Below are positions 1-6,051 of a stretch of DNA of 6,967 nucleotides, piece by piece (position 1 is the first letter of the stretch; each line of letters begins with the position of its first letter). Source of the stretch: Armatimonadota bacterium (GTDB lineage: Bacteria; Armatimonadota; UBA5829); the NCBI GenBank assembly GCA_023474015.1, contig JAMCYN010000056.1, forward strand, positions 1-6,967, in the 5' to 3' direction. A program made the translations under genes and the position numbers. The notes below the pieces were generated by a model. That model was given only the letters and a program-made list of their open reading frames with translations. It was not told the origin of the DNA and did no database searches.

Positions 1-244
1 ACACACGTTCGGCGGATATGCGCTGCTGTGAGTTGAGGACATAGTAGAGTATCCTCAACCCCAGGTTGGACATACCGACTTCGTAAACATCCGGAAAGGC
101 GAGCGCAATCCTGACACTCACCTCTTCGGGCGGCTTGCGGATTTCATTGAGCTCGCCGCCCGTATATCTCGCGGGTTTCGCCACTCGGGGAAGGACTTCG
201 TTTATCCGTCCCTTCAAGCTCGACTCCGTATAAATCTGTTTCAT
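1..244 (-). CDS. B12-binding radical SAM protein, TIGR03960-like (N-terminal 81 residues, runs off window)
   Basis: This is the first 81 codons of a gene that continues past the left edge. The visible protein has the N-terminal signature I associate with TIGR03960-type B12-binding radical SAM proteins: VAKPARYTGGELN at residues 21-33, then a first beta strand and loop, VRIALAFPDVYEVGMSNLGL, at 44-63. The radical SAM CxxxCxxC motif would lie outside the window, so the catalytic class is inferred from the N-terminal pattern alone. Family members are thought to modify RNA or proteins, but the substrate is not generally established. The ATG at 244 has no good Shine-Dalgarno. An in-frame TTG at 217 (codon 10) is preceded by GGAG at 6-nt spacing and still keeps the conserved region, so the true start may be there. 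A strong promoter lies upstream at 297-325. Confidence 0.75.
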   Translation of the reverse strand, partial: MKQIYTESSLKGRINEVLPRVAKPARYTGGELNEIRKPPEEVSVRIALAFPDVYEVGMSNLGLRILYYVLNSQQRISAERV

Positions 245-296
245 ACCAACGTAAAAAGCCGACGATCAAGCGTCTCGCCAGCTTGTTCTCGGTTGT

Positions 297-325
297 ATTA
301 TATCATCGGTGGGGCGGGGCGTCAA
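297..325 (-). promoter_or_regulatory. Sigma-70-type promoter for the radical SAM gene
   Basis: Read on the minus strand, the -35 box is TTGACG (325-320) and the -10 box is a perfect TATAAT (302-297), separated by exactly 17 bp. Predicted transcription start is near 290, giving a leader of about 45 nt before the ATG at 244. This is one of the best promoter matches in the window and the position fits the gene. Confidence 0.75.
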
Positions 326-351
326 ATTGAACTGGGGCCCCACTAGCAGAA

Positions 352-360
352 TGATATAGT
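352..360 (+). promoter_or_regulatory. Candidate extended -10 promoter for the epimerase-transketolase unit
   Basis: TGATATAGT is an extended -10 element: TG, one base, then TATAGT at 355-360. No good -35 box sits 17 bp upstream (332-337 reads CTGGGG). A TTGAAC at 327-332 is too far away, with 22 bp spacing. Extended -10 promoters can work without a -35. If used, transcription starts near 367, upstream of the operator-like site at 400-413. A weaker alternative is TTGCAG (429-434) with AATAAG (453-458). Confidence 0.4.
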
Positions 361-399
361 TGTGCTTTACTGGACACCCTCAATGCGGAAAACCTGTGA

Positions 400-413
400 T
401 GTAAACGCTTACA
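400..413 (+). promoter_or_regulatory. LacI/CcpA-family operator-like site (cre consensus match)
   Basis: TGTAAACGCTTACA matches every fixed position of the catabolite-responsive element consensus TGWAANCGNTNWCA. It is also a near-perfect dyad around a central CG, as expected for LacI/GalR-family repressors. It lies about 35 bp downstream of the predicted start from the 355-360 box, where a bound repressor would block elongation, and 173 bp before a sugar-isomerase gene. The binding protein is unknown; no regulator is encoded in the window. Confidence 0.5.
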
Positions 414-573
414 AATTCTTGGGCGGGCTTGCAGGAACTTTGCCTCCATGGGAATAAGTAGCAATCGGGAGCAATGGGCAGCGTCTGTATCAGATTCTGC
501 TCTGCTTTTTGTACAGGAACAAATGCAGCGGGACTAAGGCTCGGTCAGAGTGCCGGAGCCGCAAGTAATCTTG

Positions 574-580
574 GGAGGTG
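574..580 (+). promoter_or_regulatory. Ribosome binding site that fixes the epimerase start
   Basis: GGAGGTG stands just upstream of ATG 586, with 7 nt between GGAGG and the start codon. It supports 586 over the in-frame GTG at 550, which has no Shine-Dalgarno in front of it. Confidence 0.85.
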
Positions 581-585
581 AAACG

Positions 586-1494
586 ATGAGCAGTGATATG
601 CTCAAGTACATGAAGATCGGCATAATACATTTCATGGCATACCCTCAGACCATCAAGGGCGAGGGGCCGATTTTGGAGACGATAAAGAAGATCGCGCTGG
701 ACGACTATTTTGAAGTGGTCGAGATTAGTTGGATCAAGGACGCGGATATCCGCAAACAGGCCAAGAACATTCTCGATACTGCGGGGATGACTGTTGCCTA
801 CGGCGGCCAGCCCCGGCTGCTCACCACCGGCCTCAATATCAACGACTTGAACGAAGAAGGCAGGCAGAAGGCCGTCGCCACGCTCAAGGAAGGCATCGAC
901 GAGGCCTACGAAATGGGGGCCGTCGGGTTCGCGTTCCTTAGCGGCAAGTATGAGGAGAGCACGAAGGAAGCCTCGTTCGCGGCTCTTGTGAAATCCACCA
1001 GGGAGCTTTGTGCCTACGCCAAGTCGAAGGGCGATATGAAAGTAATCCATGAGGTCTTCGATTTCGATATCGATAAGAAGAGCCTTATCGGACCCGCGCC
1101 GCTTGCCAGGCGCTATGCCGAGGAGATCTGCAAGGACTGCGCCAACTTTGGCCTTATGATAGACCTCAGCCACCTCCCCCTGATCAGGGAAACCGCCGAA
1201 GAGGCGATTCGTCCGATCAAGGACTATCTAGTCCACGCCCACATAGGCAACGCCGTAATTGACCCGGCCCTGCCCGGCTACGGCGATATGCACCCGAGGT
1301 TCGGATGCCCGGGCGGTATGAACGGCGAGGACGAGCTGGCGGAGTTCCTGAAGGTCCTCAAGGATGTCGGCTACCTGGACGGCAAGACCCGGCGAATCGT
1401 AAGTTTCGAGGTCAAGCCCATGGGTGATGAGGACTCGGAACTGGTAATCGCCAACGCCAAGCGCACACTCAATGCCGCTTGGGCGAGGATTTAG
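586..1494 (+). CDS. Sugar phosphate isomerase/epimerase family protein (xylose-isomerase-like TIM barrel)
   Basis: This 302-residue soluble protein has the pattern of the AP-endonuclease-2/xylose-isomerase-like TIM-barrel superfamily. The four residues that coordinate the divalent metal in D-tagatose/D-psicose 3-epimerases all have candidates in the right order and strand context: E156 (IHEVFDFD), D193 followed by H196 (MIDLSH), H219 (VHAHIGN) and E275 (SFEVKP). The barrel-strand ends and the terminal metal glutamate are intact, so it should be catalytically competent. Likely chemistry is metal-assisted proton transfer next to a ketone: epimerisation or aldose-ketose isomerisation. The substrate cannot be read from sequence. 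I chose ATG 586 for its GGAGG. It is followed on the same strand by transketolase after 141 bp, so a role in ketose/pentose conversion is plausible but inferred. Confidence 0.85.
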   Translation: MSSDMLKYMKIGIIHFMAYPQTIKGEGPILETIKKIALDDYFEVVEISWIKDADIRKQAKNILDTAGMTVAYGGQPRLLTTGLNINDLNEEGRQKAVATLKEGIDEAYEMGAVGFAFLSGKYEESTKEASFAALVKSTRELCAYAKSKGDMKVIHEVFDFDIDKKSLIGPAPLARRYAEEICKDCANFGLMIDLSHLPLIRETAEEAIRPIKDYLVHAHIGNAVIDPALPGYGDMHPRFGCPGGMNGEDELAEFLKVLKDVGYLDGKTRRIVSFEVKPMGDEDSELVIANAKRTLNAAWARI

Positions 1495-1518
1495 ATGTTA
1501 GATGTTAGAGGTTAGAAG
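1491..1518 (+). repeat. Four tandem heptamers TTAGATG/TTAGAGG/TTAGAAG
   Basis: Four consecutive 7-nt units read TTAGATG, TTAGATG, TTAGAGG, TTAGAAG. The array starts inside the last codons of the epimerase gene: its TAG stop (1492-1494) is part of the first unit. Each unit therefore carries a TAG. Confidence 0.85.
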
Positions 1519-1582
1519 GGAAGCGATTTCCGAATCGCCACCCCAGAGCTAATCCGGGATTTCCGAATCCCTCCCTTCCCTT
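1516..1582 (+). repeat. Paired hairpins with a shared TCCG loop, enclosed by an outer stem
   Basis: Two hairpins share the 12-nt core GATTTCCGAATC. The first is GCGATT-TCCG-AATCGC (1523-1538) and the second GGGATT-TCCG-AATCCC (1556-1571). The second base pair is C-G in one and G-C in the other, a compensatory change that keeps both 6-bp stems. AAGGGAA (1516-1522) can pair with TTCCCTT (1576-1582) to close both into a three-way junction. It looks like a REP-type intergenic element. It has no T-tract, so it is not a typical terminator, and it lies between genes that should be co-transcribed. Confidence 0.7.
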
Positions 1583-1611
1583 TCGTGCTTTCGCCATTTC
1601 GTGTTTTCGTG
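1580..1611 (+). repeat. Four tandem octamers of NTTTCGTG
   Basis: Four consecutive 8-nt units read CTTTCGTG, CTTTCGCC, ATTTCGTG, TTTTCGTG. They end 24 bp before the transketolase start codon. Three of the four share TTTCGTG exactly. Confidence 0.8.
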
Positions 1612-1635
1612 ATTCAAAAGACGGAGTAATGAGCT

Positions 1636-3627
1636 ATGCAAACTGAAACCACCTCGAAGGACAAATTGAACCGACTCGAAGGAATCGCGCGCGAGCTTCG
1701 CGCCTACAACCTGGCTTCGATATACGCCGCGACCAGCGGGCATCCCGGCGGGACGCTGTCCATAATGGATGTCGTCGCGGTGCTGTATTTCAATGAGATC
1801 AAGCACGAGCCGGGCAACTTCTGCCTGCCGGACCGTGACAGGGTGTTCTGGTCGGCGGGCCATAAGGCTCCGGCGCTGTATACGGCCCTGGCGATGGCGG
1901 GCTACATAGAGCTTGAGGAAGCGATCTGCCTCAGGCAGCTCGGCAGCGCCACGCAGGGTCACCCCAATATGCTCGAATGCTGCGGCGTCGAGATGTCCAG
2001 CGGGAGCCTGGGCCAGGGGCTGGGAATATCAGTCGGCGCCGCGTTGGCGGCTAGGCTGGATGGCTCGACCCACCGCATCTATTGCATAATGGGCGACGGC
2101 GAGCAGCAGGAGGGCGGCGTGTGGGAGGCGGCGATGTCGGCGGCGCAGTTCGGCCTGGACAACATCTGCGCCATCATCGACCGCAACAGACTGCAGATCG
2201 ACGGCTGGACCAAGGATGTTATGAACATCGAACCGCTGGCGGACAAGTACCGCTCGTTCGGTTGGCATGTGATCGAGATCGACGGTCACGACATAGCTCA
2301 GATAATGGCCGCGTTCGACGAGGCGCGCGATGCCAAAGGCAGGCCGACCGTCATCATCGCCGACACCGTGAAGGGCAAGGGCGTCTCATTCATGGAGGAC
2401 CAGGCCGGTTGGCACGGGGTCCCTCCGAAGAAGGAGCAGTTCGAGCAGGCCATCGCGGAACTGCTTCCGCCTTCGATTCCCAGGCCCAAACTGGATGAGT
2501 TGTTGGACCACGCGGCGAAGCACGGCGTCGAGGCCGCGAAGAAGGCCCGGGCCAGCACGCCCGCGTTCGGGAAAAACTACTGGTGGAACGAAGAAGGCCG
2601 GATGAAGGTCGATATGGACCCGACTCGGATGGGCTTCGGCAGGGGTTTGGCGAGCTGCGGCGAGGACGAGCGGGTCTGCACCATCCACGCCGACATTTCC
2701 GGCTCCATCTGCATCACGGCGTTCGAGAAGGACCGCCCCGACAGGCTCAACAGGGTCTTTTCGGTAGGTATCGCCGAGCAGAACATGATGGCCGTCGCCG
2801 CCGGGCTGGCCAAGGAAGGCAAGATTCCGGTCGCAGGCACTTATGGCGTCTTCGCCGCCGGCAGGTGCTGGGACCAGATCAGGACCAGCATCTGCTACGG
2901 CAACCTGAACGTGAAGATCGCGGGCGCGCACGGCGGAATATCGGTCGGGCCGGACGGCGCTACTCACCAGGCGCTCGAAGAGATCAGCCTTATGGCGATC
3001 CTCCCGAACATGAACCTGATCGTACCCGCCGACAGCGTGGAGACCGACCGGGCGACCGTGGCGTCAATCAAGGACATCTACGGGCCGGTGTATATTCGCT
3101 ACGCGCGTGAGGCGACCCCGATTGTGACTACCAAGGACACGCCGTTCGTGTTCGGCAAAGCGAACGTGATCAGATACAGGGGCGCGAAAGAACGATTCGT
3201 GGACGCCTTCGAGACCGTGCTTGCTTCGGAGTATAAGAGCGAAAACGAAAACCTTGCGATTATCGCCTGCGGGCCGATGGTTCCCGAAGCGATGAGGGCG
3301 GCCTACATCCTCAAGGAGGAGTTCGGCCTCGAAACCCGCGTGCTGAACGTCCATACTGTCAAGCCGCTGGACTCTGAGGCAATCGCGCGCGCCGCGGCGG
3401 AAACCGGAGCCGTGGTCACCGCCGAAGAGCATCAGGTCGGCGGCTTCGGCAACATCATCGCCGGGGCGATCCTGAGCGAAGTGCGCAAGCCGCTGGCATT
3501 CGGCATGGTCGGGGTCGCCGACAAATTCGGCGAGTCCGGACAGCCCTGGGAACTGATGCAGATGTTCGGACTAACAGCCGAACACCTGGCCCAGAAGGCT
3601 CGGTGCATCCTCGGTCAGGCTCGCTAG
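1636..3627 (+). CDS. tkt: Transketolase
   Basis: Thiamine-diphosphate enzyme of the non-oxidative pentose phosphate pathway, moving two-carbon units between ketoses and aldoses. Its 663 residues show the usual order: a ThDP-binding domain (about 10-275), a linker, a pyrimidine-binding domain (about 325-500) and a C-terminal transketolase domain (about 535-655). Visible motifs are SGHPGG at 34-39, SAGHKAPALY with H76, the metal/ThDP motif GDGE at 153-156, GWHG with H260, the catalytic glutamate E381 in GIAEQN, and the substrate pair D440/H444 in GPDGATHQ. The last two match the donor-sugar-contacting DGPTH of classical transketolases. The segment at about 514-538 before the C-terminal domain looks longer than in classical enzymes. 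The start is ATG 1636, with GGAG at 1623-1626 and 9-nt spacing. The protein resembles a fusion of the two split transketolase subunits, but it is one intact chain. Cytoplasmic. Confidence 0.93.
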   Translation: MQTETTSKDKLNRLEGIARELRAYNLASIYAATSGHPGGTLSIMDVVAVLYFNEIKHEPGNFCLPDRDRVFWSAGHKAPALYTALAMAGYIELEEAICLRQLGSATQGHPNMLECCGVEMSSGSLGQGLGISVGAALAARLDGSTHRIYCIMGDGEQQEGGVWEAAMSAAQFGLDNICAIIDRNRLQIDGWTKDVMNIEPLADKYRSFGWHVIEIDGHDIAQIMAAFDEARDAKGRPTVIIADTVKGKGVSFMEDQAGWHGVPPKKEQFEQAIAELLPPSIPRPKLDELLDHAAKHGVEAAKKARASTPAFGKNYWWNEEGRMKVDMDPTRMGFGRGLASCGEDERVCTIHADISGSICITAFEKDRPDRLNRVFSVGIAEQNMMAVAAGLAKEGKIPVAGTYGVFAAGRCWDQIRTSICYGNLNVKIAGAHGGISVGPDGATHQALEEISLMAILPNMNLIVPADSVETDRATVASIKDIYGPVYIRYAREATPIVTTKDTPFVFGKANVIRYRGAKERFVDAFETVLASEYKSENENLAIIACGPMVPEAMRAAYILKEEFGLETRVLNVHTVKPLDSEAIARAAAETGAVVTAEEHQVGGFGNIIAGAILSEVRKPLAFGMVGVADKFGESGQPWELMQMFGLTAEHLAQKARCILGQAR

Positions 3628-3666
3628 TTGGAAACGGTTCGTGGATTTGCTTGAAAAGAGGCTCAA

Positions 3667-3705
3667 CCCCCTAGTTTCCCCATTCGTAAGGGAGAAACTA
3701 GGGGG
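3667..3705. terminator. Strong hairpin between convergent tkt and nadE, probable shared terminator
   Basis: Left arm CCCCCTAGTTTC (3667-3678) and right arm GAAACTAGGGGG (3694-3705) form a perfect 12-bp stem. CCC (3679-3681) can extend it by pairing with GGG (3690-3692) past one bulged A. It lies 39 nt after the transketolase stop and 4 nt past the nadE stop, in an 82-bp convergent spacer. There is no clean U-tract: the nadE side continues TTGAGCCTCTTTTC and the transketolase side is CGGCCTACTC. It therefore looks stronger for nadE, or acts mainly as a 3'-end protecting stem for both. Confidence 0.65.
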
Positions 3706-3709
3706 CGGC

Positions 3710-5449
3710 CTACTCTCTGAACCTGTTCGTTATCGGCAGCCTTCTGTCCCTGCCGAAAGCCTTCGGAGTGATTTTTACGCCTGGCGCGGCCTGGCGGCGC
3801 TTGTATTCGTTGCGGTCCACCATTCGGATTACGCGGCGGACGGTTTCCTCGTCGAAGCCCATAGCCGTGATCTCCTTGGGGCCGCGGTCCTCTTCGACGT
3901 AGGCTTCGAGGATGGGGTCCAGGATTTCGTAGGGCGGAAGGGTGTCCTGGTCTTTTTGATCGGGTTTAAGCTCGGCCGAGGGAGGCCGGACGATAATGCT
4001 TTCGGGAATGACTGGGCTGATCGTATTGCGATAGTTCGACAGCTTGTAAACAAGGGTCTTCGGCACGTCTTTGATAACAGCGAACCCGCCGGCCATGTCG
4101 CCGTAGAGCGTCGAGTAACCGCACGCCATCTCGCTCTTATTCCCCGTGGTCAGCACCAGCAGCCCAAATTTGTTTGAGAGGGCCATCAGTAGATTGCCGC
4201 GAATGCGAGCCTGAAGGTTCTCCTCGGCGATGCCGTGCTCCGTTCCCTCGAACACCCCCGCCAGCGATCTGTTATACGAGTCGAATATGTCGTTGATGGC
4301 GATGTAATCGAACCTGATGCCCAGGTTCCGCGCCATGACCTCCGCGTCGCCCTGCGTCTCCTTCGAGGAGAAAATCGAGGGCATAATCAGCACTCGCACC
4401 CTCTCCGGACCGAGGGCGTCGCAGGCGATGCACGCCGTGATCGCCGAATCGATCCCTCCGCTCAGGCCGAGCACAACCTCTTTGAAGCCGTTCTTGTTCA
4501 CATAGTCCCGCGTGCCCAGCACCAGCGCGGAGTATACCTCCTCAAGCTCACCCGGCGGCTCGGAGCTAGCCGTTACCTCACCATTTCTTTCTGTCTTCGC
4601 AGCCGGGCTGAGAACCACCTCCGGCACGTCAATCGCCCCGGCGCCCTTCAGCCTGGCCTTGCGCCTGCGGGGGTCCACCAGCCTTTGATGCTCCACCGGC
4701 GAGAGGTCCACATCCACAATCGCGAGCTGCTCCTCGAACGCCTTTGCCCTGAACAGCACCTCCCCCGCCGGGCCCACCACCAGCGAATGCCCGTCGAAGA
4801 CCAGTTCGTCCTGCCCTCCGACAGCGTTCAGATAGACTATGGCGCAGGAGTTGTCGGTAGCGCGCGTCCCCAGCATCCGTTCACGATATCGCCATTTGCC
4901 CGCGTGGAACGGCGAGGAATTGATGTCCACGATCAACTGCGCCCCGCCCATCAGCGATTGCAGCGTGTGCGGCCCACCGGCATACCATGCGTCCTCACAC
5001 ACCTCGACACCGAACGTGACATCGCCCAACGAGTAGACCTGGGTGCTGGCGCCTGCCTGGAAGTAGCGGTCCTCGTCGAAAACGCCGTAGTTCGGCAGGA
5101 AGAACTTGTGCTGCACGCCGACAATGCTGCCATCGTGGATGACCGCGGCGGCGTTGTAGATATCCTTCACAGCATCCACAAATCCCACGACAGCGGTGAT
5201 GCCTTTGGTCGATGCCGCGATCCGCTGCAGCGCCTCCATATTCGCCTCGACGAACCCCTGCTTGAGCAGCAGGTCCTCCGGCGGGTATCCCGTGATCGCC
5301 AGCTCGGGAAATACAACGAGGTCAGCGCCACGGTCGCGGGCAACGGCGATGTTGTCGATTATCTTCCTGGCGTTCCCCTCGATATCCCCGACCGTGAGGT
5401 TCAATTGCGCCAGCGCAAGACGCAGGCTGTGTGAGAGGCGATTGCGCAT
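3710..5449 (-). CDS. nadE: Glutamine-dependent NAD(+) synthetase
   Basis: Catalyses the last step of NAD biosynthesis: ATP-dependent amidation of nicotinic acid adenine dinucleotide using ammonia released from glutamine. The 579-residue protein has both expected domains. The N-terminal nitrilase-type glutaminase (about 8-285) carries the triad E49 (FPEL), K115 (HKFFLPNYGVFDE) and C151 (VEVCEDAW). The C-terminal synthetase (about 300-575) has the ATP pyrophosphatase P-loop SGGIDS at 330-335. It also has LTTGNKSE at 433-440 and YGDMAGG at 449-455, both typical of NadE. The length is normal for the bacterial two-domain form, and nothing is truncated. The start ATG 5449 has AGGAG at 5457-5461 with a 7-nt spacer. 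It is convergent with tkt and divergent from the small gene at 5552. Cytoplasmic; I see no pyridine-nucleotide operon around it. Confidence 0.96.
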   Translation of the reverse strand: MRNRLSHSLRLALAQLNLTVGDIEGNARKIIDNIAVARDRGADLVVFPELAITGYPPEDLLLKQGFVEANMEALQRIAASTKGITAVVGFVDAVKDIYNAAAVIHDGSIVGVQHKFFLPNYGVFDEDRYFQAGASTQVYSLGDVTFGVEVCEDAWYAGGPHTLQSLMGGAQLIVDINSSPFHAGKWRYRERMLGTRATDNSCAIVYLNAVGGQDELVFDGHSLVVGPAGEVLFRAKAFEEQLAIVDVDLSPVEHQRLVDPRRRKARLKGAGAIDVPEVVLSPAAKTERNGEVTASSEPPGELEEVYSALVLGTRDYVNKNGFKEVVLGLSGGIDSAITACIACDALGPERVRVLIMPSIFSSKETQGDAEVMARNLGIRFDYIAINDIFDSYNRSLAGVFEGTEHGIAEENLQARIRGNLLMALSNKFGLLVLTTGNKSEMACGYSTLYGDMAGGFAVIKDVPKTLVYKLSNYRNTISPVIPESIIVRPPSAELKPDQKDQDTLPPYEILDPILEAYVEEDRGPKEITAMGFDEETVRRVIRMVDRNEYKRRQAAPGVKITPKAFGRDRRLPITNRFRE

Positions 5450-5477
5450 CCGAGTTCTCCTGTTTATGTTATTAAAG

Positions 5478-5506
5478 TGTCCGCGCGGTTTGGCCGATAA
5501 TACAAT
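5478..5506. promoter_or_regulatory. Overlapping weak -10 boxes between nadE and the small divergent gene
   Basis: The 102-bp divergent spacer (5450-5551) has a plus-strand TACAAT at 5501-5506 and a minus-strand TATTAT at 5502-5497, overlapping by two bases. Neither has a convincing -35: the minus side has TTAAGC 17 bp upstream and the plus side TGTCCG. CCGCGCGG, an 8-bp palindrome, sits at 5481-5488. Promoters for both genes probably lie here, but the exact boxes are uncertain. Confidence 0.25.
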
Positions 5507-5551
5507 AGCATAAGAATGGGCTTAACGCCCCAAACCAAACGAGGATGGTGT

Positions 5552-6049
5552 GTGACCGTGCCACAAGTTAAGACAAAGAGTATCGCCAAGCCGCGAAAGA
5601 CATCAACGGCTTCCACGATCGCTCCCCAGCGCCCTACGCTCACCGACGCTCGTGAACTCATCACCACTATGATGGATTATGAAGCCGCAGCTCGGGCCCA
5701 GGGAATTAACCCCGCTTCGGGCCGGTTCGAGATGCTCACGGCCTCCGAGCGCCAGTTCTACAGGGCCGAGCTGATAGCCGACTACATCAGGATCAGCGCC
5801 GGGAATATGGGCAACACTCAAGGCTATTATGATGCCGCGCTGCAGGACTTCTGCAACAAGGTCTGCGACATGCGGATTGCGTCGCATGAGCTCATCGGGA
5901 CGTATCTTGCAGCAGTGGACATTGTCGCCAGCGAGGAAAGCCTGAACAGCATTCCCGCCCTGAACGAAGCCGTGCGCCACACCATGATCTCCGTGCTGCA
6001 GCACTGCGTCGACCTGATGCGCCAGAGAAGCCTACCGGCGGCAGCGTAG
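5552..6049 (+). CDS. Unrecognised 165-residue helical protein
   Basis: I do not recognise this protein. From the preferred GTG start at 5552 (GAGG at 5541-5544, 7-nt spacer) it is 165 residues. An in-frame ATG at 5516 would add 12 residues but has no Shine-Dalgarno. Residues 1-30 are rich in Lys, Thr, Ser and Pro and probably disordered. The rest looks all-helical: roughly 31-50, 64-82, 92-127 and 133-157. It has two cysteines close together (C101, C105) and a third at C152. There is no signal peptide or membrane segment. The pattern DMRIASHELIGTYLAAVD followed by a second amphipathic helix recalls the KaiA/RsbU-type helical domain of stress-signalling proteins, but I would give that no more than about 30%. 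The gene ends with tandem stops TAGTAG and is divergent from nadE. Confidence 0.75.
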   Translation: MTVPQVKTKSIAKPRKTSTASTIAPQRPTLTDARELITTMMDYEAAARAQGINPASGRFEMLTASERQFYRAELIADYIRISAGNMGNTQGYYDAALQDFCNKVCDMRIASHELIGTYLAAVDIVASEESLNSIPALNEAVRHTMISVLQHCVDLMRQRSLPAAA

Positions 6050-6051
6050 TA

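Larger units (their letters stand above)
245..585. other. 341-bp divergent spacer between radical SAM gene and epimerase gene
   Basis: No protein-coding gene is supportable here. It contains a leftward sigma-70 promoter (297-325), a perfect 10-bp palindrome TGGGGCCCCA (333-342), a rightward extended -10 box (352-360), a LacI/CcpA-type operator match (400-413), a leader segment that can form two mutually exclusive hairpins (478-528), and the epimerase ribosome binding site (574-578). If the rightward promoter is correct, the epimerase mRNA has an untranslated leader of more than 200 nt, which is long enough for regulation. Confidence 0.7.

Noticed and set aside
550..585. GTG at 550 as the epimerase start
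   Set aside because: No Shine-Dalgarno before it, and the strong GGAGG lies inside the extension, correctly placed for ATG 586.
490..1173. Minus-strand open frame of 227 codons
   Set aside because: It is antisense to the epimerase gene, has no ribosome binding site that I can see, and shows no recognisable family.
1491..1611. CRISPR-like array
   Set aside because: The 7- and 8-nt units are contiguous, with no unique spacers and no repeat of CRISPR length; no cas genes in the window.
1629..1646. Five-codon leader frame (ATG at 1629) overlapping the transketolase start
   Set aside because: The GGAG is only 2 nt from this ATG, too close for initiation, and it is correctly spaced for ATG 1636.
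2386..2967. Minus-strand open frame of 193 codons within transketolase
   Set aside because: Antisense shadow of a clearly functional enzyme; Ala/Arg/Gly/Pro-rich without motifs.
4235..5434. Plus-strand open frame of 399 codons
   Set aside because: It lies wholly antisense to nadE, whose catalytic motifs are all present. Its translation is rich in Arg, His, Leu and Pro with no domain pattern, typical of a shadow frame in GC-rich coding DNA.
5516..5551. ATG at 5516 as the start of the small unrecognised gene
   Set aside because: No Shine-Dalgarno, and it lies about 10 bp from the best -10 candidate. GTG 5552 has GAGG at good spacing. Not fully excluded.
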